DNA of 64,000 nt from Tupaia tana (taxonomy: Eukaryota; Chordata; Mammalia; Scandentia; Tupaiidae): positions 61,713,027 to 61,777,026 of the forward strand of contig JAKSZU010000008.1 in the NCBI GenBank assembly GCA_026018925.1, given 5' to 3'. Position numbers and translations under genes: made by a program. Shown here one piece after another: positions 38,056 to 49,780 of the stretch. Under the pieces are notes generated by a model. It was not told where the DNA came from. It was given only the letters and a program-made list of their open reading frames with translations, and did no database searches. How positions within the stretch are numbered: position 1 is the first letter of the stretch; every line of letters starts with the position of its first letter.

Positions 38056-38881
38056 GCTATACCGCTTACAACAATACCCCAGTATTAGAAAAAAGGGAAA
38101 AACATTCTTAGAATGTAGGGTATAGGGAAAAAAAAAAACAATAATTCATTGAATCGACACAAAAATGAAAAGTTGTTTGCTGGTGATAATGTATATGGTA
38201 ATGTCTTTGTCTTGACTTATATTCACTGCATTCATGCTGGGAGAAACCAGCTGTACACTGTAAAGATTTATAGTGAGTAAATGTAAATTAGGTATAATTT
38301 AAAAAGAACGTAGGGGACAGGAACAACATGGCATCTATCACTGAAATTAGTGCCCTTCTCCCATCACCCACAGCCTTTATAGTCATGCTCTGACCTTCCA
38401 GAACAAGGCTAATATTAAACCAGAATATTGGTATATAGTTGTCTCATCTGATTACCACCAGCCAATCCTATTGATCAGGTTTCACTTTGGATACTTTCTG
38501 AACGGTTAGTCCTATGCCATAATACCCATTGTATGCCTTGATTATTACCCCTGCTGGAAAATAAGATGAAACCAAATACATTTATTTCCCCAGAACTCCA
38601 TCAGAAAATAAGATACAAGATAGTGCTCTGATATTCATATGACCCCCTCTAATGGTAAGAGCTGGCACAGTGTTCTCCTCCCATGTGTATTGGACACCAT
38701 GTAGTTCAGCAACCGAGGGGGCCATACTCTCTGACTCTGCTCTGGTCCCTTTAGGGATCGAGAGTATCATCACAGCGATGGCAGCACAGCTCTGTGTAGA
38801 AGGAGGACTGAACCAATATCGACTCTATTCATGATGGGAAATTAATTTGGCATGCTGTGATTATACACATTGAATGTACAG

Positions 38882-39022
38882 AATGGGCACTTGAGCTATA
38901 GAGGTTTAGAGGTTCTGAGGGAGAAGGGTCAAAAGAAAGAGACTTGTGGCTGTGTGGCCAGGAGAGACTTGGGATGATATAAAGAGTAAGGAAGCTGGAG
39001 TGAAATGATGTTTCCTATGCAA
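38882..39022 (+). repeat. Direct repeat, copy 1 (~140 bp)
   Basis: Starts AATGGGCACTTGAGCTATAG and includes TCTGAGGGAGAAGGGTCAAA. It recurs with about 93% identity at 39,497-39,636. The flanks of the two copies do not match. Confidence 0.85.
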
Positions 39023-39496
39023 TCAAATGTACAGCAATCAAATGTACAGTGAAAAATAAGGAAAAAAAAAAAGGACACTTGGTTGTCATTCTTGGAAGCA
39101 AAGTCAAGACCTCCTGCACACGACTGTAAAGATAGCAAAAGGTTATCCACAACAGATGGAGATATTATAGGGGGCTAAACAGAAAAACAGGAAGATGGAG
39201 GATCTCCCCTGGTGACTGACCTGAGTACATGTGAAATATGTTTGAGAACTTTAGATAAATTGCCAGACTTTACAAAGAGCTGAAGATACTGAAATGGGAG
39301 GCGATATGTAGGTAGGTGAGGAAAATAATAATGATATAAATATTCTCCTGCCTTCCAATGGAAAAATTCCAGGAAATTGGAGGGTGTCTTGTTTGCTAAG
39401 TTACAGCCAGGCAAGTTGAAGACAGCTGAAGCAGAATTAATTTGTTCTCCCTAAGAAAGGAGGAAAAGGGTGAAGGGACTGAGGGAAAGACCTGAA

Positions 39497-39636
39497 AATG
39501 GGCACTTGAGCTATAGCGGTTAGAGGTTCTGAGGGAGAAGGGTCAAAAGAAAGAGACCTGTGGCTGTGTGGTCAGGAGAGATTTGGGATGATAAAGGAGT
39601 AAGGAAGCTGGAGTGAAATGATGTTTCCTGTGCAAT
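39497..39636 (+). repeat. Direct repeat, copy 2 (~140 bp)
   Basis: Same sequence as 38,882-39,022, offset 615 bp. It may be LTR-like ends of an unknown element or a local segmental duplication. Confidence 0.85.
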
Positions 39637-39937
39637 AACCCTTTCTTTTTCAGTAAAATATATGCTTGGGACAAGTAACTTCTTTAGACTGAAGAAGAAG
39701 AAACATTGGTCCTTGCTACATACATGGAAACAGCTAACATGTGGATTACATGGACTATTGCCACGAACACAATGAAAGTCACTTGTTTCATGTTGGTTTT
39801 TCACCCCAGATCAGCATCCCAGACCTATTGCATACGCCTTTCCTGTGCATAGGAGGAAAATATCTGTCATCCAGCTGACTGTGACTGATTCACTCACTTT
39901 TACTCCTGGTGATGAGAGCTAAAGACATAGAAGCATG

Positions 39938-40028
39938 GGGACCAGCAGATAGTGTAATGGTTACATCGCTGGACTCCCACATAGTCGGCTGCAGTTTGGT
40001 CCCAGACCAGCAACTTGACATTCACACC

Positions 40029-40066
<38 letters not shown>

Positions 40067-40200
40067 ATGCCCAAAATCCAGAGAGGAAAAGGGATCGTAG
40101 TATGGCCCTTCTCCCGGGGATGATTTCTTGCTTTCTCTCTTTGTCTCTCCAGTGAATGCAGATGCCCTATAGCAAAAATCTCTATCTCTAAAAAAGGAGG
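39938..40200 (+). mobile_element. tRNA-derived SINE with internal (GT)n
   Basis: Head GGGGACCAGCAGATAGTGTA, then a GT run at about 40,029-40,065 in the same site as the CA run of the copy at 6.9 kb. TSD AGACA-AGAAGCAT is at about 39,922 and 40,220. Confidence 0.9.
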
Positions 40201-41189
40201 AAAAAAAAAGAAAAAGAAGAAGACAGAAGCATCATCTATTCCGTTAGAGGCTTTCAGTCGCTGGCCTTACTGAGGCCTTACATAGTCACATTAAGTCCAT
40301 GGATTCGAAGATGAATCCCAGCAGTGGTAGTGAAATAATCTAACATTCCCAGTCACTTATGGACATCGACATGGTTGAAAAACCATTTGAGAGACATCTC
40401 AGAAATACCTTCCAGTGTGCGATTACTTGTTAAATCTACAACAGGGATAACTTCTGCAAGTACACAAGTCAGAAAAGAAAACAAACAGCTGGGGATTGTA
40501 CCAAGCAGAAATACAGATGCCAACATTCCCTTCATACCAGAACGGAGACACAGTGTCATTGGAGATTCAGTGAGATGAGACCATATTAAAGGAAAAAAAA
40601 AAAACATATAAACCCCTTTGCATTTACTAACTACATCCTTTCTTCTCTTTTTTTCTCAATAGAAGTCTTGATTCCTAGATGAGAGAAAAATGCAAAGGCC
40701 TCTCTGTCTCAACCTTTTCAATTTCAAAAAGAACACACATTTTACATAGTCTCAGAAACTCTCAAAAGAACAAGTATTTTTAAGAAATGGCTGGAATTAC
40801 CATTGACAAGTCATGATACCTAATGAGACATGGATGGTGACTAGTCCTTGTAGCCAAGGCTGACTAATGCCTCCCCCAAAGCAGTGGCTCTAAAATGTCA
40901 GACTTTCTTCACAGGAAAAATAAAAAAATAAATAAATAACAACTGCATTGTGATCGGAGAATTGTGACACCCTCTACTCATTAGTGAACAATATGATCAC
41001 TCACAAGTGTTGTAAATCCAGGTTAAAAAACATGATTAAATTAATTCTCTAAATTGTTCTAAGATTGCTTTTTATTCCTGTTTTAGTGCATTTCATACTC
41101 TTTGTTAATCTAATCTTTCTCCTGATGTAATACTGTCTTATCTCTCTTCTCTCCCTCCAGATTGGATGAACTATTCTACAGTGGTTAGG

Positions 41190-41420
41190 GTGGAAGACAG
41201 ACCAATTTGTTTTGTTTGTACTGCAAATTCTTGTCCATGTTATTTCATGTTGGATAGTACGGACAAGATGATTCTGAACTCAGTTTCAGCATCTATAAAA
41301 TGTGGATAGTAATAACAGTACCAATTTTATAAGGACGTTGTGAAGATTAAATAAGATAATTGATATAAAGTACTGGGCACAGTGTTTGGAGCATATTGAG
41401 TGCTCTAAATACTAGTAATT
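41190..41420 (+). mobile_element. MIR fragment
   Basis: CTCAGTTTCAGCATCTATAA, GTGGATAGTAATAACAGTAC and ACTGGGCACAGTGTTTGGAG. Confidence 0.75.
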
Positions 41421-41563
41421 TCTAAACGTGATTTCTTGCTTGTTATAAACAATCCTACATTTTACTCTGTTGAACTGAATATTATGACTAGATTTGCCTA
41501 ATTCCACTCCCTATCATTTTATCCTCTTAAATTTAGAAACCTCTTAAAAATCACACATTCAAG

Positions 41564-41822
41564 GGACCAGCAGTTAGCGTAATGTTGCTGGACTCCCACA
41601 TAGTCGACCACAGTTCACGTCCCAGACCCGGTGGCTTAAAACTCACGCCGGGTGCATGTGTGTGCGTGCCCAAGATCCCAAGAGGAGAATGGAGGAGAAG
41701 GGATTGCAGCATGGCCATCCCCCCTGGGAGGTGATTTCTCGCTTTCTGTCTCTCTGTCTCTCTCTGTCTGGCAAGCGCACGAACCCTATAGCGAAAACCT
41801 CTCCAAAAAAAATTAAAAATCC
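41564..41822 (+). mobile_element. tRNA-derived SINE, young long type
   Basis: It has a perfect 18-bp TSD AAAAATCACACATTCAAG (41,546-41,563 and 41,823-41,840). A few bases are deleted in the A-box region (GCGTAATGTTGCTGG). Confidence 0.95.
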
Positions 41823-41934
41823 AAAAATCACACATTCAAGAAGCACATTTTAAATGAGAGAATGACCACATCACAATGACGTTCACATACACAGCTCTGG
41901 TATCTTTGATAACCGGAGAAGGACTTTAGTGTTT

Positions 41935-42015
41935 TTCCTTGCTGCTGCATCCCAAAAACTTGAAAAACATAAATGCCTAGTGAATAATAGGTGCTCAAAA
42001 ATATTTGTTGACTAT
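41935..42015 (+). mobile_element. L2 3' end
   Basis: TAGTGAATAATAGGTGCTCA followed by AAAAATATTTGTTGAC. Confidence 0.6.
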
Positions 42016-43704
42016 ATAAAACAAATTAGTAAGAATGTACTACTCTGGTCATTGAAGCCATAGGAACATCTAGTAAGACAAACAGACATGTAAAGCAATC
42101 AGATTTGCTAGTGAGAATTTTATGATCTGGGAGCCATGAAAGTAATGTGGATGCCATTTATGGCTTCATCACCATGACTTGTAATCCAGCTCATTTCCGG
42201 CCAACTCAACTAGATGACCTTATTTTTAAGAACTTTTATGAATAGCATTGTGGCATATATCATTCCATTCTGCTTCCTGGGAGATAATGTGCTTGCCTCT
42301 GATACAACAAAAATGCACTAAAACACTTTTCTATTACTTGTCTAAGAAATTTGCACTTTGGTGTGACTTGTACATGCACAAAGGATACTTTATTTTATCT
42401 ATTTTTCCCCCAAACCCAATTTCATTCTCCACAGGCTCTAATCAGATTAGGAATTTGGCAACTAAATTAGGAAATAAATTTCAGTGACATATAAAAAGCA
42501 TTTTGAAAGTATGATTTCCTTAAGCAGGTTCTTAGTTCATCAGTTGACTGGCTAAGACTGGTCCTTTTAATGATTACCTTAAACAAAGAGTCTGTTAAGT
42601 CTAAAAAGTTTATACTTTCTTTTTCACTGGATGTATGTCTTGGTTTGTTCCTCTTGATCTCTCACTTATAATCAGTAAAAAAATCTTCAAGGGGAGAAGT
42701 GTGGCAACTAAAGAAAGAATAGGATAATGAGCAATCACAAATGACTAAAATAATGGAGAAGACTGTCATAGCCACGTTGCTCTCTATAGATACATGTTCT
42801 TTCTACTTCTGTTATACACAGATGGATCATTTTTAGTTTTGGAGACACCAAATAGTCTGCCTATTTTGCAGAATGTTTCCCACATTTGTATTATGTCCAT
42901 GCCACCTTCATGGTATTTGCCATGCCTCTTGTAATATTGTATTTCTAGTTTCCTTAACTCAATTTTAAGCCTTCTAAATTTCTTAGATTTACCCTAAACA
43001 ATAGCAGCTGGAGAACCAAGAACTTGTGTTTTTCTTAATTGATATTAAAGTAAATTTTTTTACGCATCACCCACCAGTATTCCATGTTCCAGTGGAACAT
43101 ACTTCACATTTTGAGAAACACCAATTAGTGCTATTAAGAGTAAAGTCATCGTCTCTTGCAAAATGAATGAAACAATGCCTCTTGGTGTAGCTGCAATTCC
43201 TCAAGATTAGTCTGCATCATGTCTAAAGTGTTTGGGGATTGATTCCATTCTGTAATTAAATTAGAAATAAAAAAATGTTTTTGAAACAGAGGCTTCTGCA
43301 CTTAGGCTGCCAGAAAGCACTTAACAAACATTTCTAGGTGGCAGAGATTGGCAGCAGCTCGATTTGTAATTCTGTCTACTAACAGAAATGCCCAACAGAA
43401 GGCCTAAAACTGAAACTAATGATTGATCAAGAACTTCAATAGCTCTTCTTTTGACTCTGGCGATGGAGAGAATAGTGAAGTTATTTAGTGTCTGGAAAGT
43501 AATTCTTCACTCAATTTTTTGTCGTGCATTTGATAAAGTGTTGGGAAAACAGTAAACAAATTTATTCTCAAGATTTTTATTCCCCTTGGAGAATTTGTAT
43601 TCCCCTACAATATCCTCAAAAAGGCATGAAAACACATCAGTTTAAAAGAAGGGAGGAAAGTTAATATTTAAAGGAGCAGTTAGTAATCAACTACCCTCAG
43701 TTTA

Positions 43705-43852
43705 TTAACGGCTAACATGTATCAAATATTTATGATATGTCTGGGTCTATACTAATCACTGTACTTGCACTATCTCACAATTAACATCATCATGACAACC
43801 CAATATGTAGCAACTTTTATTACCATCATTTGCCAGAGAAAAAATATTAGGT
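43705..43852 (-). mobile_element. MIR fragment
   Basis: ATTTATGATATGTCTGGGTC, TTGCACTATCTCACAATTAA and CATCATGACAACCCAATATG. Confidence 0.55.
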
Positions 43853-43912
43853 CCTCAGGAAAGTCATGATGTATTTTCCTATGCAAAAACACGTCATGAC
43901 TTTCTTGATGAC
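43853..43912. mobile_element. MITE-like short inverted repeat element, family A
   Basis: GTCCTCAGGAAAGTCATGAT pairs with ATCAAGAAAGTCATGACG of the other strand. It is almost all hairpin. It is probably a mariner-type MITE. Confidence 0.65.
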
Positions 43913-43964
43913 TCAATAAATTTGAAGAACTTTCAGAGTTTTCTGATTCCAGACCTGAAACTTT

Positions 43965-44112
43965 TGATAATTATATTTATGAATTTTCAAAAAGTTCTCA
44001 TAATATTGCATATTATGAAAAAAGTACATGGATTTGAAAAACAATTTTGCCTCAAAATAAACTCACACTTTTAATTCCATTTGCTCATGAACTTTTTGAA
44101 GTATCCTCATAT
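43965..44112 (-). mobile_element. MITE-like element, family B (mariner-like)
   Basis: Its reverse complement starts TATGAGGATACTTCAAAAAG and shares GTGAGTTTATTTTGAGGC and TTTTTTCATAATATGC with 12,050-12,163. It abuts the family A MITE on its left. Confidence 0.65.
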
Positions 44113-44396
44113 ACAAACTCTCATTTTAAAGGATCTACTTATATGGATTCACAAATTAATTATCTTTCTGATTTTCATATTCCTCTTTCTATTTGTTAAT
44201 CCAATAAGAAGCACAGGTCTGGATAGTCAGTTAGACTTAAGAAAAGAGTAAGAGTTGAAAATTAAAGCTACACAAAATGTTAATAGTAAGTGTGAATTTA
44301 CTGTAAGTCTATCACATTACATACTTTATCAGATTTAACTCTTAAATATGTTATGCTCATTTCAGAGATAAACTTTATATATACAGAAGGAGTAGC

Positions 44397-44640
44397 TTTT
44401 TTTTAATTTGAGGGTTTTTTTTGTTTTGTTTTGTTTTTTGTTTTTTGTTTTTTGTTTTTTTTTTTTTTTTGCTATAAGGTGCATGCACTCGCCAGAAAGA
44501 CAGAGAGACACACAGAGATAGAAAGCGAAAAATCACCCCCCGAGGGATGGCCACACCACAAATCCCTTCTCCTCCATTCTCCTCTCAGGATCCTGGGCAC
44601 GCACTCACACATGCCTGGCATGAGTTTAAGCCACTGGGTC
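44397..44640 (-). mobile_element. 5'-truncated tRNA-derived SINE
   Basis: A long T-rich tail (TTTTG repeats) and body are present, but the element stops at AGCCACTGGGTC, so the tRNA-like head with its promoter is absent. TSD AGGAGTAGC at 44,388-44,396 and 44,641-44,649 directly abuts the break. The head was therefore lost at insertion, not by later deletion. Confidence 0.9.
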
Positions 44641-44814
44641 AGGAGTAGCATTTTAACCAGCATTTTAATTGGACTCAAGAGCCCAATTGTCTTAATGAAT
44701 ATGCTAAGGAAAATTCTATAAAATAGGTAAAAACCCTACCTTCAAGGTATTTATATGGAAGACTTTAACCAGCTTTATCCTCATCTTTATTGAGTGCAAA
44801 GAACAAGATTCATT

Positions 44815-45000
44815 TATTATTCTTAAAGTGTGATTCTAGGCAGGCTACATCAATATCATCTGGGATCTTCCTTGGAATGCAAAATCCTGGCCCTCACTCA
44901 TATCTACTGAATCAGAAATCTGAGTGTGGGACTCAGTTTCTTTTAATAATCCTTGAGGGCTATTCTGATGGAAGCTCACATTAGAGGTCCACTGGCTTGA
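44815..45000 (+). mobile_element. MER5A (hAT-Charlie MITE)
   Basis: CATCAATATCATCTGGGATC, TCTACTGAATCAGAAATCTG and a GGAAGCTCACATTAGAGG end follow the MER5A order. Confidence 0.75.
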
Positions 45001-45004
45001 TTCA

Positions 45005-45165
45005 TTACTCCCTGACCTTAGCAGTATGTTAAGATCCCTTGGGAGCTTTGCATAAATTAAGATGCTTGTCCCTAAAGATTGTAATTCAGTTGATCTGGAG
45101 GGCGATCTAAACAGTAGGATTTGTAAAAGGGCATCAGGTGTTTCATGTGTAACCAATGGCTTAAT
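45005..45165 (+). mobile_element. MER5A-like second copy
   Basis: CCTTGGGAGCTTTGCATAAA, CTAAAGATTGTAATTCAGTT and AGGTGTTTCATGTGTAACC give a second, more diverged MER5-like copy directly after the first. Confidence 0.55.
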
Positions 45166-45824
45166 GGAAAGAATTGACCAAGAACCAATGCTGTAGAAAG
45201 AGCTAATTGGTTCACTACCAAGAAATAAAGAGTAAAACAAAGAAATAAAGAATTAACTCACTTGGATGTGCCTGATATATTTCTGGAAGTTTCTTTAATT
45301 CTAGGATTATAAAACAATGACCTTTGTGACTTTAAAGTGTTGTATATTTAATTTCTGGAGCAATTAAAGACACACAGATCACCAATATCAAATAAACTGG
45401 CCCCAAGAGATTAAGCACTTCCATGGTTCATATTGTTTTGTTGTTGTTGAAGTAATTTATCTCCTGAGTTTGTATTTGTAAGGTTTTTAAAAATAAAATA
45501 TTTGTGTCTTGATTACTCATGAACATCACATTGACTCCCATTTAATAATTAATGATAGCTGTTAGGATTACATTTTGTCTATTTCATGAAGCAATTTTTA
45601 TTTGCTTCTCCAAAACTGACAGTGCCTGTGTTCTTACCCCAACTGTTCCAATATTTAACTTTACACCATGTGGATGAAGTGACTGGGAAAAGAGTATTAG
45701 CAAGATGTCTTCCCAAACAAATACTAAAGGCTTTAGAGGTACTGATTATACTTTCGGTTATAATAACTCAAATGAATCTATATCTTCTACAGGAAAACCA
45801 TGAGATTCTGGATCAACTCTTTTT

Positions 45825-46015
45825 TTTTTTTTTTTTATCAAACCATATGTTCATAGTAGCATTATCCAAAATAGTCAAAAGAAAGAACAACCTAGACTCC
45901 CATGAATACATGAATAGTTTTTTTCAATGTGATATATCCTACAATAGAGTATTATTCTGCCACACAAAAAAAGAATGAAGTATTAATATATGCTATGACA
46001 TACATGTTCCTCAGT
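45825..46015 (+). mobile_element. L1 3' end fragment (old L1M type)
   Basis: GTTCATAGTAGCATTATCCA, CATGAATACATGAATAG and GAGTATTATTCTGCCACAC match the familiar L1M 3' region. Confidence 0.7.
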
Positions 46016-46289
46016 AACACTTGTTAAGGTAAAGACATAAAGGGCCATTCTGATATGATAGACATTGCTCAGGATGTTAAGAATTTAACAATGAATCAGA
46101 AAATTTTTCTTGACACCACACAACTTACGTTACAATGAGGAAAAATAAAAATAAACAAACTAAACTATTAATATGTACCAGACTGCATACTATATGGGAA
46201 TGCAATGTTATTTTAAAAATTAAGCAGAAAGTAAGACAGGGAATATCATGGTGGAGGTGAATTTAAATATAATTATCAGAAAAATTAAA

Positions 46290-46990
46290 AAGTGATATCA
46301 TGCCCCCCCTAAAAAGTCCACATCCTAATTCTTAGAACATGTGTATATGTTACACCTGGAAAAAACGACTGTTCAGACATGGTTAAGGTTATCAATCTTA
46401 AGTTGGTGATACTTGGGCTAGTCAATGTCATGGAGGTTAAGGTGACTGGATCCCACATCACCAACTGCATGATTCGAGTACCAAACTTGGTGGCTTGAAA
46501 AACAAACCAACTGCATGTGTGTGTTCAAAATCTGAGAAGATAATGGATAAGGGATTGTGGCATTGTTATTTCTCCTTGGGGATGCTTCCCCTTTCTCTGT
46601 CTTCAGTGAGTGTGCACACCCAATAGTAAATTTAAAATAAAACTTTAAAAAGATGATGACCTTGTTCAGATAAGTCCTTAAAATCAACACAGCTTTCCTT
46701 GCTAATATCTGAGGGAGATGTGTATATGTACAAAGGGTCAGACAGATGCAATTTTGTTCACTTTGAAGATGGAGGAACCTTGCCACAGCCAACCAATGAG
46801 TGTGGTTTGCCTCTAGAAGCTAGAAAAGCAAGGATATGGACTCTCCTCCAGGACTTGCTGAAAATAACATAGATGCTACTCCCCCCCAACACACACATAC
46901 GAACATATACCTAATGCCTTGATTTTAGACCAGGGAGTCTTACATCTGCATTCTGACCTACACAACTGCTAAATAACAAAATTCATATGT
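46290..46990 (+). mobile_element. LTR, MaLR-type, split by a SINE
   Basis: CATCCTAATTCTTAGAACAT and ATGTTACACCTGG on the left, then after the SINE TTTGAAGATGGAGGAACC, CTCTAGAAGCTAGAAAAGC and CCTTGATTTTAGACCAGG. These blocks are typical of MLT1-like LTRs. Confidence 0.72.
46412..46655 (+). mobile_element. tRNA-derived SINE, older subtype, inside an LTR
   Basis: GGGCTAGTCAATGTCATGGA head, ATTCGAGTACC B-box region, GGTGGCTTGAAAAACAAACC and CTTTAAAAAG tail. It splits the MaLR-type LTR at 46,290-46,990. Confidence 0.78.
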
Positions 46991-47079
46991 GCTCTTGAAA
47001 AAAGGGCTTCAAGAGCATAGTGGGAATGTAGGGTGCTAGCTCTTATTGGAGAAAATTGGAAGACAAAAAATTGGCATCT

Positions 47080-47122
47080 TCTAGTGAATATGATCACCTC
47101 TTAGGTGATCATATTCACTAGA
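47080..47122. repeat. Perfect inverted repeat, 20-bp arms, 3-nt loop
   Basis: TCTAGTGAATATGATCACCT, loop CTT, then the exact reverse complement to 47,122. No other sequence nearby shows such pairing. It is too short for a typical miRNA precursor, and a fold-back copying event is the simplest source. It lies about 330 bp left of the HAL1-like element. Confidence 0.85.
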
Positions 47123-47447
47123 TCAAATAGCGACATCAATCTCATAGAAGGAGACATCCATGAAAAAACATTTTAAAAGGTTTCCCACTGCATCTCCTGT
47201 TTACTTTATGAGAAAATGAGGACATAATATTTAAACCTACAATTCTGGTTTGAAACATGCTTACCTGGACTCATTGACCTCGTAGGTTTTGGCTTTAGTA
47301 TTATAATTTCATGCCTTGTTGTGCCAGTAGAGTTACTGAAACAAAACCTTTACATCTGCAATAAAGTATCCTAAACTCTCTTGCACAAATAAACAAGCAT
47401 TATTCTAAGAGGCATCACTGTCCGAAAACAAGTCTAACTGTAGACAT

Positions 47448-47461
47448 AAGAACACAATATA
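47448..47461. repeat. TSD, left copy, of HAL1-like element
   Basis: AAGAACACAATATA is repeated exactly at 49,781-49,794 and sets the 5' boundary of the element at the first monomer. Confidence 0.9.
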
Positions 47462-47462
47462 G

Positions 47463-47728
47463 ATTCAGATAAGAAGCATTTTAAAGCTGAGGTGTGTCCT
47501 AGCATGTTCAATGAAGCTATGCTCTAAATTCCATCTCCTAGACTCCCAAAATATTCAGATAAGGAGTCATTTTAAAACTGAGGTATGTCCTGGCATGTTC
47601 AGGGAAGATATGCTCTAAACTCCATCTCCAAGACTCCCAAAATATTCAGATAAGAAGCTGTTTTAAAGCTGAGGTGTGTCCTGGCATGTTCAGGGAAGCT
47701 ATGCTCTAAATTCCATCTCCTAGACTAG
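47463..47728 (+). repeat. Three ~90-bp monomers forming the 5' end of the HAL1-like element
   Basis: Units start with ATTCAGATAAG at 47,463, 47,553 and 47,644 (90 and 91 bp apart). They share TTTTAAA-CTGAGGT-TGTCCT, CATGTTCA and CTCCATCTC cores with several substitutions. Tandem monomers upstream of ORF1 match the arrangement of mouse L1 promoter monomers. They are unrelated in sequence to the monomers of the 50-60-kb element. Confidence 0.85.
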
Positions 47729-47874
47729 GATAAGCACAGTGGAGGATAGATATTGTCACAGAATGACCAGAAACAATTGCAGAGGCACAAGAAACATAAG
47801 AAATCAAGACAATATCTCTCCCCTAAGGGGAAAAGAGCAATCTCTCATGATCCACAGACAGTACAGTAGAACTC

Positions 47875-48768
47875 ATGGAAATGCCTGATAGAGAATTCAG
47901 AATATTCACGTGACAAGACTAAATGAGATGCAAGAACTGAGAGATAATGGACTCCAGAAGATGCAGGAGAAAAGAGAAAGAGAAAAGAGTTCCAGGAGTT
48001 GTTGAAGTTCTTCCATGATTCGAAAGAGGAAACACACACCATAAAAAAAATCAAATGGAGCTATTAGAGATGAAGGCTGCCATTCAGGAAATCAAAACCT
48101 CCCTTGAAAGTATTAAAAGCAGATTAGTCCATGCAGAAAATCGAATTTCTAATGTTGAAGGCAAAACCTCTGATCTAGAAAAAAACAAACAAAGAAAAAC
48201 TGAGAAAATAACCAAAAAAGAAAATACTATGCAAGAAAAACTAGACAGCATTAAACACCCAAAGATCTGGATAATCTGTATCCCAGAAGGTGAGGAAACC
48301 AATAAGGGCATTGATAATCTATTTCATGAAATCTTGGAAGAAAACTTTCCAAATCTATAGAGGCATTCAAATATCCAGACCCAAGAAATACCACGGACCC
48401 CTAATAGAATCAACCCAAGAAGATCTTCTCCAAGGCACATCGTAGCCAGACTGGCCAAATCTACAGATAAAGACAAGATACTAAAAATTAGCAAGAGAGA
48501 AACGTCAGTTATTTATAAAGGTTATCCAATCAGATTAACCTCAGACCTCTCATCAGAAACAATGTGAGCAAGGAAAGAATGGGAAAATATGTTCAAAGTG
48601 TTAAGTGAAAAATAGTTTCAACCAAGAATACTATACCTGGCAAGATTATCTTTTATATGGAAAGAAAGGATAATAACATTGTCAGATAAACAAAACCTGA
48701 AAGAATTTGCCAATAGCAGACCCACTCTTCATGAAGGTCTGAAAGGAGTGTTCTATCAGGAAAACTAA
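47875..48768 (+). pseudogene. Decayed L1/HAL1 ORF1 (RNA-binding coiled-coil protein)
   Basis: The stretch begins near ATG 47,875 (MEMPDREFRIF) and continues out of frame through EFQELLKFFHDSKEE. A one-base shift in an A-run near 48,050 brings in the clear coiled coil MELLEMKAAIQEIKTSLESI. The RRM follows (WIICIPEGEETNKGIDNLFHEI, about 48,260-48,355), then the C-terminal domain (TPNRINPRRSSPRH, YKGYPIRLTSDLSSE, LARLSFIWKERI). Stops at 48,358, 48,565 and 48,613 interrupt one frame that ends at TAA 48,766. L1 ORF1p is a trimeric RNA chaperone that coats the transcript. The frame is broken, so no product is expected. Confidence 0.88.
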
Positions 48769-49780
48769 AGACATATACAAAAATAAGAGAACAAAAGGCA
48801 ACTAAAAAACTGACTAATTTAATGCTACAGACAAGAAATATCAATAATAATGTTGAATGTTAACTTCTAGGATTTAAATGGAAAGACTGGACCACAGTAA
48901 CACTGCATATTCAACAGAAGAGAGTTTGAACCTAAGACTGAAATCATGAAATAGAATTTTATGACTTTTGAGTAAGACAGTCCTGATTTCTTTTTTTTTT
49001 TTTACTATGCTTCATTTTCCCAATTTAAACATTTTATTTTCTTTGGAGCTGTTGATAGGTTCAGCAATTTGTCAAAATATTTTTCTTGTTTGTTTCTTTA
49101 AATGGAAACATAAACTTTTCTTCCTTCCTGACTCCTCTTGAATTGGAAATATTTGGGAGTTTTCTTATTTTGTGGCAGAAAGGTTATGTGCATAAGTTCA
49201 ATAATGCTTGTTTCATTGAATCAGAAATGGGAAATACTCATTATTGGACAGGGAATGTCATACCTGAAAAAACAGAAATAATAATAAACATAATCAGAAA
49301 AAAGCAATAAACATAATCAGAAAAACTATGGAACTAAGGTGGATCTCAAGTAAGCCAACAGAAGCTCTTAGAAAGATGGCCTGGCACCATAAAGAGTTCT
49401 GCCTGGCAGAGAAGATTAGAGAAGATACATGAAAGAATTTGTAACATAAAATAACCTAGACTTTTCCAGCACAGCATTGTAATCAGGAGAGATTGCAAAA
49501 GAGCAACTACACCAGAGGATTATCTTGAGTAGTTGACATGTAAATATTCTCTCAAAAATATTTAAAACCATACTGCCTCTGTTGTTATAGAGTCACAAAC
49601 AAAATTACACAAAATTATAAGAAATATTTGGAACATTATCTTTAAAATTCAGTATTCTAAAATTTTGAAAGTTGTTCATTAGCTGTCAAGAACTATGTAT
49701 GAGCAAAAAATTTTTGATATGTAAAGTAAATATTTGTGAAAAAATGTAAAAAGAAAGAAAGAAAGAGAGAAAGAAAAAAA
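48769..49780 (+). other. 3' region of HAL1-like element, no ORF2
   Basis: About 1 kb of A/T-rich sequence separates the ORF1 stop from the A-rich tail. I cannot find endonuclease or reverse transcriptase motifs. A short direct repeat (AATAAACATAATCAGAAAAA) occurs twice around 49,280-49,325. Confidence 0.6.

Larger units (their letters stand above)
47462..49780 (+). mobile_element. Full-length HAL1-like (half-L1) element, 2.3 kb
   Basis: The element has three ~90-bp 5' monomers, a decayed ORF1 (47,875-48,768), about 1 kb of 3' sequence with no recognisable ORF2, and an AAAG-rich tail at 49,740-49,780. It is flanked by the perfect 14-bp TSD AAGAACACAATATA (47,448-47,461 and 49,781-49,794). Lack of ORF2 between ORF1 and the tail is the hallmark of HAL1 elements, which borrow L1 reverse transcriptase. 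In-frame stops show it is dead, although the TSD is still exact. Confidence 0.85.

Noticed and set aside
40353..40607. 84-residue hydrophobic minus-strand frame
   Set aside because: No family recognised and no splice or promoter context. The frame length is not beyond chance.
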